Source: Oscarella lobularis (lineage: Eukaryota; Porifera; Homoscleromorpha; Homosclerophorida; Oscarellidae). From it: a stretch of 64,000 nt of DNA. The notes under the pieces were generated by a model, which made no database searches, was not told where the DNA came from, and saw only the letters and a program-made list of their open reading frames with translations. The stretch lies in contig NC_089194.1 in assembly GCF_947507565.1 (NCBI RefSeq), positions 1,488,001-1,552,000 on the forward strand, in the 5' to 3' direction. Every line of letters starts with the position of its first letter. The first letter of the stretch is position 1. Shown here one piece after another: positions 1 to 15,200 of this stretch. The position numbers were made by a program, and so were the translations under genes.

Positions 1-202
1 GCTCTCTTCTCTCTTTCTCCCTTATTTCGCGTTGCTCTTTCTCCCTCATCTGCCTCTCCGACTCCAAAATTCGCAATTCTTCTAACCGCCTCTCTTCCTC
101 TTCGGCTTCTCTTTTCTTTCTCGCCTCTTCTTCCCTCTCCAAACGCTCCATTTCCTCTCTCCTCACCTCTTCCTCCCGATAAAGCCTCACCTCCTTCTCC
201 AT
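1..202 (-). other. SPTBN5: beta-heavy spectrin: charged coiled-coil exon, truncated by window edge
   Basis: After an acceptor at 203-204 the minus strand reads in frame [20 protein letters not shown] and continues to base 1 as an uninterrupted Glu/Arg/Lys helix (over 60 residues). This would be the region between the last spectrin repeat and the PH domain. The repeated REEE/EKER pattern is typical of a single alpha helix or coiled coil. The link to the preceding exon is phase 0. Confidence 0.75.
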
Positions 203-3200
203 CTAACAACCTCACCTATAGAAAAACCCCGAAACACCAAAAAACTCCCCTACTTCTGTTTCCCTATTCAAAGCGTTGAATTTCTCCTCCTGAGCGGCCA
301 ACGTCTTTTCAAAATCGGCCTGCTTTTTCAGCAAAGCTTCGACCGCCTCCAACGAGTCTCCTAACTCTTCCCCAGCCAAAAACGCCTCCCGCATCCCAAT
401 CCAACCCTCAGCTTGCTCGGCATCGCGCCGAAACAGCTGCACGTCCAAACTCAGCTCATACTCCTTCTGCTTCTCCTTCCAAAGAGCGACCAAATCGCCA
501 CGTGCTTTCTTCAGAGTGGCCATCTTTTCCTTGATATCGCCCCTAGCGTAGTGACCGGCCAAAACGAGCTCATTGCCGCGATCCGTGAATTTATCAAAGT
601 CGATTTTTCGCGCGTCCATTTCAGCTTTGTGCTCTTTGTGCCGAGCGGTGAGAGCTTCGGCGCCGAGAACGTCGCACGCCAAATCGTCGGCTAATATCAG
701 AGATTTCATATCATTAATCCACGAACTAATCAAGAAGCCTGTATTATTGAAAAAATTCAAATATTTTTATCTAAATTCTTACCTGACGGTTCGGAATTCG
801 TTTAGATATCGTTGAAGTTGCTCCGATTGGCCTAATTTTGCCTGCCTTGCCGTCGCCTTGTGAACAAGCGCGTTCCACGCTTCGTGCATCTCCGCCAAAC
901 GAAATTCAATCTGTTCCGACATTTCGGAAAGTTCCGCCGTCAATCTCTCCGCCTCGACGCCCAATTTTTCGACTCGTTCCTCCAACACAGTTAAATCACG
1001 CTAAAAAATTAAGTATTATTGACGCACTTCCCGCACACCACTCTCACCTCAAAGCCTTCGTGTTTTCGTTGGAGGGCCTGCACCGTTGCCAAGTCGCGAC
1101 CGTAATCCTCCGATAGAGCGGCATCCTTTTCCGATATCCTCGCCTTCGTTTCGTCGACGTCGCGATTGAACGCGTGAATTTCTCGCGCGTTTGCGAGCGC
1201 CTCCACGCGCAGCGACGTCGCCTCGTTCACGTCCTGCCAAGCTTGTCGTACCTGTTCCATTTTGTCGGCGATGAGATCGCGATTGAAATGCTCGTCGCTA
1301 ATGAGACGCTGCGCCAAATCGTCGACGGCGACGACGCGCTCTTCCGAAGCGAGAAGATCGCGTGCGAAATCGTCAAAATTCTTCTGCAAAATCTGCGCAG
1401 AAATTAAATATTTAATTAATTAATTTTTCTCGTATCTTGCCTCGCAATGTTCCAAATCGTTTCCGTACTCTTCCGATGCGGCAACGCGTTCCTTTTCGGA
1501 TATCCAAGCCTCGACTTCAGCGGCTTCTCGGTTGAATTCGTGCAGTTTTTGAGACTCTTTCAAACGCAACGCTCGCACGTTGCAAAGACGCATCATTTTC
1601 TTGTACTTCTCTTCAACTGCGGCCTTATTGAAATTATAATACTATGACTCTCGTCGTCTAGTAATATAAATTCTATTCACACCTGTTTCCCGGTTATGTT
1701 TTCGCTGTCAAAATGATCCTTGGCCAGCAGCCTTTTCTTTTCTTTTGCCAGCCCTTCAATCGTGTCACCGTACCTGTGCAAATCCTGAACCACGGCCTCG
1801 TGCTTCTTAGCCAACATCTTTAATAAAATCAGCTAAATTAATTAATAAAACGTAAAAATTTAAATGCTTTACCTCTGCAGTGTCTTCGTCTCGACCGTAG
1901 TCTTCACTAGCCACCAAGGGTCTCTTTGTTTCCATCCACGATTCCGCCTCAGCGGCTTCAGCGTAATACTAGAGACAAAACGTTATGCCATTTACACTCA
2001 TCAGATTTCTCTACTTGATGGCCCTCTTCTGAATCTTGGAGTCGCTGTTTTCTCCCAGCCACGAGCTGCTGCAAGGCGTCCCACTGATTCTTCAGCACGT
2101 CTAGACGCGTTTGAATTTCGTCGGCGTTTTGGTGCCCTGCCAGCATGAGAGCGTGACCCGTTTTGGTGCTGCTTTCGAAGTGTTCCAAGTGGCTCATGAT
2201 TTCCCCTTCTAGAGCCTAGACAACGATACGTATGACTCGCCTGAGATTATCTACCCAAAGTTTTCAGCGTCAGAACTTATAAGTAAGCAGATTTTCGTTT
2301 AAAAGACAGGTACAGATCTCGTCCTCGTCGTTTTACAGCTGTTGCCTAAAGGGGGACCCCAGCTAAATTTAAATCATACCTGATGTTTCTTTATCAAGTG
2401 CCTGACTCCCGTGAGATTCTGTCCGAAGTCAGAAGCGGCGGCGACTGGCTCTCTCTCCTTTATCCACGCCAATTCGTCTTCAATATCGCGGAAAAATTGC
2501 TGGAGTTCCAACGACGCTTCAAGTCGAGCGCGACGCAAAGACGTCGGCTCCGTCAGAGCGTAATAGCTAAAAAAATCCTATAGGCAACTATTTAATTACC
2601 ATTTTTTCTTACTCGTCAATCAAGGCCCGTCCTTTGTCCTCAATTTCTTCCACTTTGAAATGCCCCGCCTCCTTGAAAGCATTCACTTGAACAAGAACGT
2701 CATCAATCCGGTCCTGATACCCAGCAATATCATTTTCCAATAGCTAGACAATTTTATAGAACTTAGAGACTCCGTTTCCTAATCTTATCATCACCTGATG
2801 TTTCTTGAGGAGATATTTGACACTAGCCAAATCCTTACCGAAGTCTTCTGACGCGAGAAGCGAAGCGACTTCCCCTATCCAAGCCTCCACATCTTCGACG
2901 CCCCTATTGAACAATTGCTGCTGTTCGGCTTCTTTCAATTTCGCCATCTTATCCGCCGAAGCGTCGCGAAGTTTCGTCCAGCAGAGACGAAGCTCGTCGA
3001 CGCGCGCTTCGATCACCGTATGAGCAAAATGACCGTCTAGAACGAGTTCCTCTCCGTTCGTCGCCACTTTGTCAACGCGCGACTCGTTCGCGGAGAGTTC
3101 GGACTCGAAGGCGTTGTGCTGCTGGAGTTTGATTTGGAGATTGCTCGGATCTTCGTACGATTCGTCGCAGGCCCACTGCATTTTTTCTTGAATCCAGTTT

Positions 3201-6200
3201 TCGACTTCGAATGCGTCGCGACGGAATTGCTGGAATTTCTGCGAATCGGCAAGACGAGTCTTTCGTTCTTTTGACATCTATGAATTTAATTAATTAACAA
3301 GTACAGACTATTCAATTGAAAACTTCTACCTCAAACAATTTTTCTTTCCTAGCCAGCACCGCCTGCTTTCGGGTTTCTATGGCAGCGGCCTCGTAGTGTC
3401 CCTGCTCACTAAGCGTCGTTCCAAAGCGCACCAAGCCATTTATCTTTTCCTCTTGCGCGTCAATTGACTTTTCAAAGTCATCGTGATTTTTTATGAGCGC
3501 TTCTACGCCGTCCAGCGAATCGCCGACATCGTCGTTTTGCAGAAAAGCCTCCTGCGTTCCAATCCACGCGTCCACTTGCTCCGCTTCTTGGTTGAAGCGT
3601 TGCAAGTCGAAGCACTGGTTCAGCTGGTCGCCGCGTTCCTTCCACGTGGTCACCATGCGCTCGCGGTCCTCGGATAAAATCGCGAGTTGCGTGCGAAGAT
3701 CGGTCGAAGCGTAGTGACTCTCGGAGATAAGACGCTAGAAAAAAAAACGAATAAATTAATATGCATCTATACGAATTTTTGAACCGTCTCTGTTTAATTA
3801 AATAACTATAAATAATTTCAAAGACAACTACTCAAAGGGTCTACGAGTAATTGTACAAAAAATTCACAGGGTCAATGAGTAATTTCACTACTAATAATTT
3901 CAAAGACTTCTCTCCTGTAATAAATTACATTAAAATTACAAGAGACTGACCAACTTTTCTCTCCTGTAATAAATTACAGCGTAATTACAAGGGACTGGTC
4001 AACTGTTCTCTCCCGTATTAAAATTACAAGGTACTGGCCAACTGTTCTCTCCTGTAATAAATTACAGTGTAATTACAAGGGACTGGCCAACTCTTCTCTC
4101 CTGTAATAAATTACATTAAAATTACAAGGGACTGGTCAACTGTTCTCTCCTGTAATAAATTACAGTGTAATTACACGAGACTGGCCAACTCTTCTCTCCT
4201 GTATTAAAATTACAAGGGACTGGCCAGCTGCTCTCCCCTGTAAAAAATTACAGTGAAATTACAAGGGACTGGCCAACTGTTCTCTCCTGTAATAAATTAC
4301 AGAAATATTACAAGGGACTGGCCACTCTTCTCTCCTGTAATAAATTACAGTGTAATTACAAGGGACTAGTCAACTGTTCTCTCCTGTAATAAATTACATT
4401 AAAATTACAAGGGACTGGCCAACTGCTCTCTCCTGTAAAAAATTACAGTGTAATTACAAGAGACTGGCCAACTCTTCTCTTCTGTAATAAATTACAGTGA
4501 AATTACAAGGAACTGGCCAACTCTCTTGTAATAAATTACAGTGCTATTACAAGGGACTGGCCAACTCTCCTGTAATAAATTACAGTGAAATTACAAGGGA
4601 CTGGCCAACTCTTCTGTAATAAATTACAGTGCTATTACAAGGGACTGGCCAACTGTTCTCTCCTGTAATAAATTACATTAAAATTACAAGGGACTGGCCA
4701 ACTGCTCTCTCCTGTAAAAAATTACAGTGTAATTACAAGAGACTGGCCAACTCTTCTCTTCTGTAATAAATTACAGTGAAATTACAAGGAACTGGCCAAC
4801 TCTCTTGTAATAAATTACAGTGAAATTACAAGGGACTGGCTTCTCTCCTGTAATAAATTACATTAAAATTACAAGGGACTGGCCAACTGCTCTCTCCTGT
4901 AAAAAATTACAGTGTAATTACAAGAGACTGGCCAACTCTTCTCTTCTGTAATAAATTACAGTGAAATTACAAGGAACTGGCCAACTCTCTTGTAATAAAT
5001 TACAGTGCTATTACAAGGGACTGGCCAACTCTCCTGTAATAAATTACAGTGAAATTACAAGGGACTGGCCAACTCTTCTGTAATAAATTACAGTGAAATT
5101 ACAAGGGACTAGCCAACTGTTCTCTCCTGTAATAAATTAACAAGGGACTGGCCAACTCTTCTGTAATAAATTACAGTTACAAGGGACTGGCCAACTGTTC
5201 TTTCCTGTAATAAATTACAGCCAAGGTCTATGAGTAATTATATACCTGTCCGAATTCGCTCACAGCGTCGAAACTCTCCGTCCTCGCCTCCATCTCGGCC
5301 TTTCGCTCCTGATGTGCTTCTAATGCTCTCTCAGCGCCTTCTACGTCTTTGGCCAGCTCCTCACCCGTCATCCTCGAAACAAAATCCCCCATCCACGCCT
5401 TCAAATTTCCCAAATCGCGCTCAAACAGATGAAATCGCATCGACTCGTCCAGAAGCGTTTTTCGTCGCTCCGCTCGGCCAATCAGCGCTTCCCAATTCCC
5501 TACAATTTCATTCAACTTCTCTTCAATTTTCTCGCCGCTTATTGGCTGGGCGTCGACCAATCGCTGCGCTTCGGCGGTCAATTGTTCGAGAGTGCCTTCG
5601 ATTGCGGTTAAATCGCGTTGGAGTTCGTCGTGCTTGCGCCGAAGCGTCTCGCAAGCGGGAAGATCTTTGCCGGTGTCGTCCGTCGATAGAACGAGATCCT
5701 TTTCGTGAATGCGCAAGTTCGCGTCGTCGGCGTCGCGCACGAATTTATGCACTTGGCGCGCGTTTTCGAGGAGAGAACGACGACTTTCGACCAGATGAAG
5801 AAAATTATTCCAACTGAAAAAAAACAATAAAACTTGAAATCTATAATCTAATATAAATAAATTTGTTTTCTCACCTTTCGACCAATGCCTGCGCCGCATT
5901 TTCTATCGTTTCCCTTTGGGAGTGACCCTCTTCGACTAATTTGTTTGCCAGTTCGTTGACTCGCTCCAAACGCGCTGCATCAGCTGGAAGTTCTTTCTCA
6001 AAATCGTCAAACTTTCGCTGCAGCATCTCGCAATGCTCCAAATCGCCGCCAGTCTCTTCTTGCGACGCAACCAAGCTCTGAAAACCGCAAGAACATGTAC
6101 AGTATGTATTACCGCTAAATCAATCAACGCCTGATCTCTTACCTTCTCTTCTATCCAAGAGGCAGCCATATCTGCCTCGCGATTAAATTCCACCAAAGCC

Positions 6201-9200
6201 AGCGCTTCCCGCAGCCCCTCCCCTCGATTCAACGTCGCCTCGTTGAGCTTTCGCCACAAGTTGGCTAGCTCAATTATCTGCGTTTCAACCTCTTTCGCGC
6301 CGTAATGTCCGCTCTCAATCAAACCCTCTCCATCCTTAATTAAAAAAGCTCAATTATTCAAAATATAGAATGGGTTTCCTTGCCCTTTGAAGGCCGTCTA
6401 TTCGGTCCTTGTTAGCAGCTAATTCCGACTCGAAAGCCTTGTGTTTCTGAAGTTTCGCCGCCAGGTTCGTCAAATCCAAATACGTTTCGTCTGTAGCTGT
6501 TTTCATTTTCTCTTTCATCCAGCTCACAACCTTGATAGAGTGGCAAATATTTTCTCTGCATCTTCGTACGGTACAAAGTTTCTTACTTCCGCACAATCTC
6601 GTCGAAATCCAACTAAGCGTCGATTTTCTTCTAATTTATGACGACGACGAACTGCGTCATCGTGACACCTCTTTCTCCTAAAAAACAGTGCCAAAAATGA
6701 CGTCTCCTCTCAATAAGTTCTATGTCTTGCCTTTCTAAAACCTGTTCCAGTGTTGTGGAAATGTTGTCCGCATCAAAATGCCCAGATTTCTGCAGGCGAT
6801 CAGCAAAGTCGACCAAGAGGGAAACCTTGTCTTCTTGAGCCACAATGACTTTTTCAAACGCCTCGTGCTTTTTTACGAGAGCCTCAACGGCATCAACAGA
6901 ATCTCCAAGCTCGTCCGTATGAAGAAAAGCCTAAAACAAGATCACAGAATATAAAACATAGAGAAAAATAGATATTTTAAATTAAGTAATACCTCATGAG
7001 CACTGCTCATTCCGTCAACTTGACTGCAATCCCTATAGAACTGCTGCTGATCCAAGACGTCGTCATAATGCCTTTTTCTTTCAATCCAAGTCTTCTCCAA
7101 CGCGTTGCGCGCTCGTTCCAACTCGTCCAACTTATCCCGTATATCTTTCGAAGCGAAATGTTCCGGACGCGCCCCGCCCCCTATCAAGCGCTCCCCATTC
7201 CGCTTCAAAGTCCCCACTTCGTCTTCTCGGGCGTCAATTTCCGCTTTATATCCGTTATGTCTGGCAATAATTTCTTCGGCTACGCCCACATTGTGTGCCG
7301 GCTCCTCCGCCATGATTTGCCTATCCATTTCCGAGTACCATGACAACAGACCGCGCACGGAATTGTTAAACTTTTGCAGTTCCATTGAGGCCTTCAAACG
7401 GCTTTTTCGGCTTGAAGCACGCGCCAGCAAATCCTCCCAACGCGCCGTCACAACGTCTTGACTGTCCTGAACAATCTTTGCTTGCGGTCCGGGATACGTT
7501 GCTTCGAGGCGCGCCGCCTCGTCGGCCAGTTTGCGCACTTCTGTGCCAAGCGCGGCGAGTTCACGTTCAAATACGCCGTGCTTGCTCAGAAGGGTCTCCA
7601 CTTCGGTGAGATTGCGACCAAGGTTGCCATCTTGGAGCCACGCCTCTTTTTCAGCAATTCGGCTTAGGACGTCGCCCGCGTCGCGACGATAGCGATGAAT
7701 TTCACCGGCCCCAGCAAGTTTTTTTGTTCGCGTTGCAATCATTCCTAGAAATCATTAATTAATTCATTAATTAAAATAATACGAATAATCTTGCCTTGTA
7801 AAGCATTCCACCCAGCCTTCAATTCATCCTGTTTCTCTTTCACCAGAACCGTCTGCGAGTGTCCATCGGCAACCAAACGCCTGGCCATCGTATTTGCTGA
7901 CGAGTAGCGTTCCATTGACGTCTGGAGGTCCCGTTTGAAGATCGTAAATTTTTCCTGTAGTAATTCCAAGTGCTCGAAGTCCTTGCCGTATTCTTCCGAG
8001 CTTGCAATGACTTGATTCTCTTGCAGCCACGTTTGGGCTTCGTCGAATTCGCGAAGATACTGGTGCAGCTTTTTGGATTCTTCCAATTTTTGGCGACGCG
8101 CTGATGTCAACGTTTGAAGTCCAAGAAGTTGTTCTTCCAGCGCAGACTAATAAAATTTTAAATAAGAACAGGGCGTATTATACGTGCCAACGAGAGGGAT
8201 CATGTGACGAAAGTGCGGTACGTTTCTACTGAGCATGCAACTTAAGGCCTAAATTTTAAATTGAGGGCCTAATCTTTGATTCTTAGGGCCTAAATATTAA
8301 ATTGAGGGCCTAATCATCGATTCTAAAGGCCTAAATATGAAATTGAGGGCCTAATCTTTGATTCTTAGAGCCAAAATATTAAATTGAGGGCCTAATCAAC
8401 GATTCTAAAGGCCTAAATATGAAATTGAGGGCCTAATCTTTGATTCTTAGAGCCTAAATATTAAATTGAGTGCCTAATTTTTGATTTTTAGAGACTAAAT
8501 TTTAAATTGAGGACCCAATCTTTGATTCTTAGGGCCTAAATTTTAAATTGAGGGCCTAATCTTCGATTCTTAGGGCCTAAATATTAAATTGAGGGCCTAA
8601 TCCTTGATTCTCAGGGCCTAAATATTAAATTGAGGTCATAATCTTCGATTCTCAGGGCCTGAATTTTAAATTGAGGGCCTAATTTTTGATTCTAAAGGCC
8701 TAAATATTAAATTCAGGGCCTAATCATCGATTCTAAAAACCTAAATATGAAATTGAAAGCCTAATTTTTGATTCTTAGGGACTAAATTTTAAATTGAGAG
8801 CCTAATCTTTGATTCTTAGGGACTAAATTTTAAATTGAGGGCCTAATCTTTGATTCTTAGGGCCTAAATATTAAATTGAGTGCCAAATTTTTGATTCATA
8901 GGGACTAAATTTTAAATTGAGGGCCTAATCTTTGATTCTTAGGGCCTAAATATTAAATTGAGTGCCAAATTTTTGATTCATAGGGACTAAATTTTAAATT
9001 GAGGGCCTAATCTTTGATTCTAAAGGACTAAATTTTAAATTGAGAGCCTAATCTTTGATTCTTAGGGACTAAATTTTAAATTGAGGGCCTAATCTTTGAT
9101 TCTTAGAGCCTAAATATTAAAAGGAGTGCCTAATTTTTGATTCTTAGAGACTAAATTTTAAATTGAGGGCCTAATCTTTGATTCTTAAGGCCTAAATATT

Positions 9201-12200
9201 AAATTGAGGGCCTAATTTTTGATTCTTAGGGACTAAATTATAAACTGAGGTCCTAATCTTCGATTCTTAGGGCCTAAATTTTAAATTGAGGGCCTAATCT
9301 TTGATTCTAAAGGCCTAAATATTAAATTCAGGGCCTAATCATCGATTCTAAAGGCCTAAATATGAAACTGAGGGCCTAATTTTTGATTCTTAACTGTCAT
9401 TTATTACCGGAGAGAACAGTTGGCCAGTCCCTTGTAATTTTATTGTAATTTATTACAGGTGAGAACAGTTGGCCAGTCCCTTGTAATTTAACTGTAATTT
9501 ATTACAGGAGAGAACAGATGGCCAGTCCCTTGTAATTTAACTGTAATTTATTACAGGTGAGAACAGTTGGCCAATCCATTGTAATTTAACTGTAATTTAT
9601 TACAGGAAAGAACAGATGGCCAGTCCCCTGTAATTTAACTGTAATTTATTACAGGTGAGAACAGTTGGCCAGTCCCTTGTCATTTAACTGTAAATTATTA
9701 CAGGTGAGAACAGTTGGCCAGTCCCTTGTCATTTAAGGCCTAAATATGAAATTGAGGGCCTAATCTTTGATTCTTAGGGCCTAAATATTAAATTGAGTGC
9801 CTAATTTTTGATTCTTAGAGACTAAAGTTTAAATTGAGGGCCTAATATTTGATTCTTAGGGCCTAAATTTTAAATTGAGGGCCTAATTTTTGATTCTTAG
9901 GGACTAAATTATAAACTGAGGTCCTAATCTTCGATTCTTAGGGCCTAAATTTTAAATTGAGGGCCTAATCTTTGATTCTAAAGGCCTAAATATTAAATTC
10001 AGGGCCTAATCATCGATTCTAAAGGCCTAAATATGAAATTGAGGGCCTAATTTTTGATTCTTAACTGTAATTTATTACAGGAGAGAACAGTTGGCCAGTC
10101 CCTTGTAATTTTATTGTAATTTATTACAGGTGAGAACAGTTGGCCAGTCCCTTGTAATTTTATTGTAATTTATTACAGGTGAGAACAGTTGGCCAGTCCC
10201 TTGTAATTTTACTGTAATTTATTACAGGTGAGAACAGTTGGACAGTCCCTTGTAATTTAACTGTAATTTATTACAGGAGAGAACAGATGGCCAGTCCCTT
10301 GTAATTTAACTGTAATTTATTACAGGTGAGAACAGTTGGCCAATCCATTGTAATTTAACTGTAATTTATTACAGGAGAGAACAGATGGCCAGTCCCCTGT
10401 AACTTAACTGTAATTTATTACAGGTGAGAACAGTTGGCCAGTCCCTTGTCATTTAAGGCCTAAATATGAAATTGAGGGCCTAATCTTTGATTCTTAGGGC
10501 CTAAATATTAAATTGAGTGCCTAATTTTTGATTCTTAGAGACTAAATTTTAAATTGAGGGCCTAATCTTTGATTCTTAGGGACTAAATTTTAAATTGAGG
10601 GCCTAATCTTCGATTCTTAAGGACTAAATTTTAAATTGAGGGCCTAATCTTTGATTCTTAGGGCCTAAATTTTAAATTCAGGGCCTAATCTTCGATTCTA
10701 AAAGCCTAAATATGAAATTGAGAGCCTAATCTTTGATTCTTAGGGCCTAAATATTAAATTGAGGGCCTAATCTTGGATTCTTAACTGTAATTTATTACAG
10801 GAGAGAAGAGTTGGCCAGTCCCTTGTAATTTCACTGTAATTTATTACAAGAGAGAACAGTTGGTCAGTTCCTTGTAATTTCACTGTAATTTATTACAGGA
10901 GAGAAGAGTTGGCCAGTCCCTTGTAATTTAACTGTAATTTATTACAGGAGAGAACAGTTGACCAGTCCCTTGTAATTTTATTGTAATTTATTACAGGTGA
11001 GAACAGTTGGCCAGTCCCTTGTAAATTAACTGTAATTTAATACAGGAGAGAACAGTTGGCCAGTCCCTTGTAATTTTATTGTAATTTATTACAGGTGAGA
11101 AACAGTTGACCAGTCCCTTGTAATTTTATTGTATTTTATTACAGGTGAGAACAGTTGGCCAGTCCTTTGTAATTTAAGGCCTAAATATGAAATTGAGGGC
11201 TTAATCTTCGATTCTTAGGGCCTAAATTTTAAATTAAGGGCCTAATCTTTGATTCTTAAGGCCTAAATAAAAAATTGAGCACCTAATCATTGATTCTAAA
11301 AGCCTAAATATTAAATTGAGGGCCTAATCATCGATTCCAAAGGCCTAAATATGAAATTGAGGGCCTAATCTTTGATTCTTAGGGCCTAAATATTAAATTG
11401 AGTGCCTAATTTTTGATACTTAGGGAGTAAATTTTAAATTGAGGGCCTAATCTTCGATTCTTAGGGCCTAAATATTAAATTGAGGGCCTAATCTTTGATT
11501 CTCAGGGCGTAAATATTAAATTGAGGTCCAAATCTTCGATTCTTAGGGCCTAAATTTTAAATTGAGGGCCTAATCTTTGATTCTAAAGGCCTAAATATTA
11601 AATTGAGGGCCTAATTTTTGATTTTTAACTGTAATTTATTACAGGAGAGAACAGTTGGCCAGTCCCTTGTAATTTTATTGTAATTTATTACAGGTGAGAA
11701 CAGTTGGCCAGTCCCTTGTAATTTTACTGTAATTTATTACAGGTGAGAACAGTTGGCCAGTCCCTTGTAATTTTACTGTAATTTATTACAGGTGAGAACA
11801 GTTGGCCAGTCCCTTGTAATTTTATTGTAATTTATTACAGGTGAGAACAGTTGGCCAGTCCCTTGTAATTTAACTGTAATTTATTACAGGAGAGAACAGA
11901 TGGCCAGTCCCTTGTAATTTAACTGTAATTTATTACAGGTGAGAACAGTTGGCCAATCCATTGTAATTTAACTGTAATTTATTACAGGAGAGAACAGATG
12001 GCCAGTCCCCTGTAATTTAACTGTAATTTATTACAGGTGAGAACAGTTGGCCAATCCATTGTAATTTAACTGTAATTTATTACAGGAGAGAACAGATGGC
12101 CAGTCCCTTGTCATTTAAGGCCTAAATATGAAATTGAGGGCCTAATCTTTGATTCTTAGGACCTAAATATTAAATTGAGTGCCTAATTTTTGATTCTTAG

Positions 12201-15200
12201 GGACTAAATTTTAAATTGAGGGCCTAATACTTGATTCTTAGGGCCTAAATATTAAATTGAGCGCCTAATCATCGATTCTAAAGGCCTAAATTTTAAATTG
12301 AGGGCCTAATCTTTGATTCTAAAGGCCTAAATATTAAATTGAGGGCCTAATCTTGGATTCTTAACTGTAATTTAATACAGGAGAGAAGAGTTGGCCAGTC
12401 CCTTGTAATTTCACTGTAATTTATTACAAGAGAGAAGAGTTGGCCAGTCCCTTGTAATTTAACTGTAATTTATTACAGGAGAGAACAGTTGACCAGTCCC
12501 TTGTAATTTTATTGTAATTTATTACAGGTGAGAACAGTTGGCCAGTCCCTTGTAAATTAACTGTAATATAATACAGGAGAGAACAGTTGGCCAGTCCCTT
12601 GTAATTTTATTGTAATTTATTACAGGTGAGAACAGTTGACCAGTCCCTTGTAATTTTATTGTAATTTATTACAGGTGAGAACAGTTGGCCAGTCCTTTGT
12701 AATTTAAGGCCTAAATATGAAATTGAGGGCTTAATCTTCGATTCTTAGGGCCTAAATTTTAAATTAAGGGCCTAATCATCGATTCTAAAAGCCTAAATAT
12801 GAAATTGAGGGCCTAATCTTCGATTGTTAGGGCCTAAATAAGAAATTAAGGGCCTAATCTTTGATTCTTAAGGCCTAAATATTAAATTGAGTGCCTAATT
12901 TTTGATTCTTAGGGACTAAATTTTAAATTGAGGGCCTAATCTTTGATTCTTAGGGCCTAAATTTTAAATTGAGGGCCTAATCTTCGATTCTTAGGGACTA
13001 AATTTTAAATTGAGGGCCTAATCTTTGATTCTCAGAGCCTAAATATTAAATTGAGGTCCTAATCTTCGATTCTTAGGGCCTAAATTTTAAATTGAGGGCC
13101 TAATCTCAGATTCTAAAGGCCTAAATATTAAATTCAGGGCCTAATCATCGATTCTAAAAACCTAAATATGAAATTGAAAGCCTAATTTTTGATTCTTAGG
13201 GACTAAATTTTAATTTGAGATCCTAATCTTTGATTCTTAGGGACTAAACTTTAAATTGAGGGCCTAATCTTTGATTCTTAGGGCCTAAATTTTAAATTGA
13301 GGGCCTAATCTTTGATTCTAAAGGCCTAAATATTAAATTGAGGGCCTAATCTTGGATTCTTAACTGTAATTTAATACAGGAGAGAACAGTTGGCCAGTCC
13401 CTTGTAATTTCACTGTAATTTATTACAAGTGAGAACAGTTGGTCAGTTCCTTGTAATTTCACTGTAATTTATTACAGGAGAGAAGAGTTGGCCAGTCCCT
13501 TGTAATTTAACTGTAATTTATTACAGGAGAGAACAGTTGACCAGTCCCTTGTAATTTTATTGTAATTTATTACAGGTGAGAACAGTTGGCCAGTCCCTTG
13601 TAAATTAACTGTAATTTAATACAGGAGAGAACAGTTGGCCAGTCCCTTGTAATTTTATTGTAATTTATTACAGGTGAGAACAGTTGACCAGTCCCTTGTA
13701 ATTTTATTGTAATTTATTACAGGTGAGAACAGTTGGCCAGTCCTTATTTAAGGCCTAAATATGAAATTGAGGGCTTAATCTTCGATTCTTAGGGCCTAAA
13801 TTTTAAATTGAGGGCCTAATCTTTGATTCTTAAGGCCTAAATAATAAATTGAGCACCTAATCTTTGATTCTAAAAGCCTAAATATTAAATTGAGGGCCTA
13901 ATCATCGATTCTAAAGGCCTAAATATGAAATTGAGGTCCTAATCTTCGATTCTTAGGGCCTAAATTTTAAATTGAGGGCCTAATCTTTGATTCTAAAGGA
14001 CTAAATATTAAATTGAGGGCCTAATCATCAATTCTAAAGGCCTAAATATAAAATTGAGGGCCTAATTTTTGATTCTTAGAGATTAAATATGAAATTGAGG
14101 GCCTAATCTTTGATTCTTAGAGCCTAAATATTAAATTGAGGTCCTAATCTTCGATTCTTAGGGCCTAAATTTTAAATTGAGGGCCTAATCTTTGATTCTA
14201 AAGGACTAAATATTAAATTGAGGGCCTAATCATCAATTCTAAAGGCCTAAATATGAAATTGAGGGCCTAATTTTTGATTCTTAGAGATTAAATATGAAAT
14301 TGAGGTCCCAATCTTCGATTCTTAGGGCCTAAACTTTAAATTGAGAGCCTAATCTTTTATTCTTAGGGCCTAAATTGAGGGCCTAATGTTCGATTCTAAA
14401 GGCCTAGAGATGAAAATGAGGTCCTAAACTTCGATTCTTAGGGCCTAAATATTAAATTGATGGCCTAATCTTCGATTCTTAGGGCATAAATATTAAATAG
14501 GGGTCCTAATCTTCGATTCTTAGGGCCTAAATTTTAAATTGAGGGCCTAATCTTTGATTCTAAAGGCCTAAATATTAAATTCAGGGCCTAATCATCGATT
14601 CTAAAGGCCTAAATATGAAACTGAGGGCCTAATTTTTGATTCTTAACTGTAATTTATTACAGGAGAGAACAGTTGGCCAGTCCCTTGTAATTTTATTGTA
14701 ATTTATTACAGGTGAGAACAGTTGGCCAGTCCCTTGTAATTTTACTGTAATTTATTACAGGTGAGAACAGTTGGCCAGTCCCTTGTATTTTAACTGTAAT
14801 TTATTACAGGAGAGAACAGATGGCCAGTCCCTTGTAATTTAACTGTAATTTATTACAGGTGAGAACAGTTGGCCAATCCATTGTAATTTAACTGTAATTT
14901 ATTACAGGAGAGAACAGATGGCCAGTCCCCTGTAATTTAACTGTAATTTATTACAGGTGAGAACAGTTGGCCAGTCCCTTGTAATTTAACTGTAATTTAT
15001 TACAGGTGAGAACAGTTGGCCAGTCCCTTGTCATTTAAGGCCTAAATATGAAATTGAGGGCCTAATCTTTGATTCTTAGAGACTAAATATTAAATTGAGT
15101 GCCTAATTTTTGATTCATAGAGACTAAATTTTAAATTGAGGGCCTAATACTTGATTCTTAGGGCCTAAATATTAAATTGAGCGCCTAATCATCGATTCTA

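Noticed and set aside
3780-5228. CRISPR-like array
   Set aside because: Repeats are directly adjacent with no unique spacers, vary in length, and lie in an intron of an animal gene.
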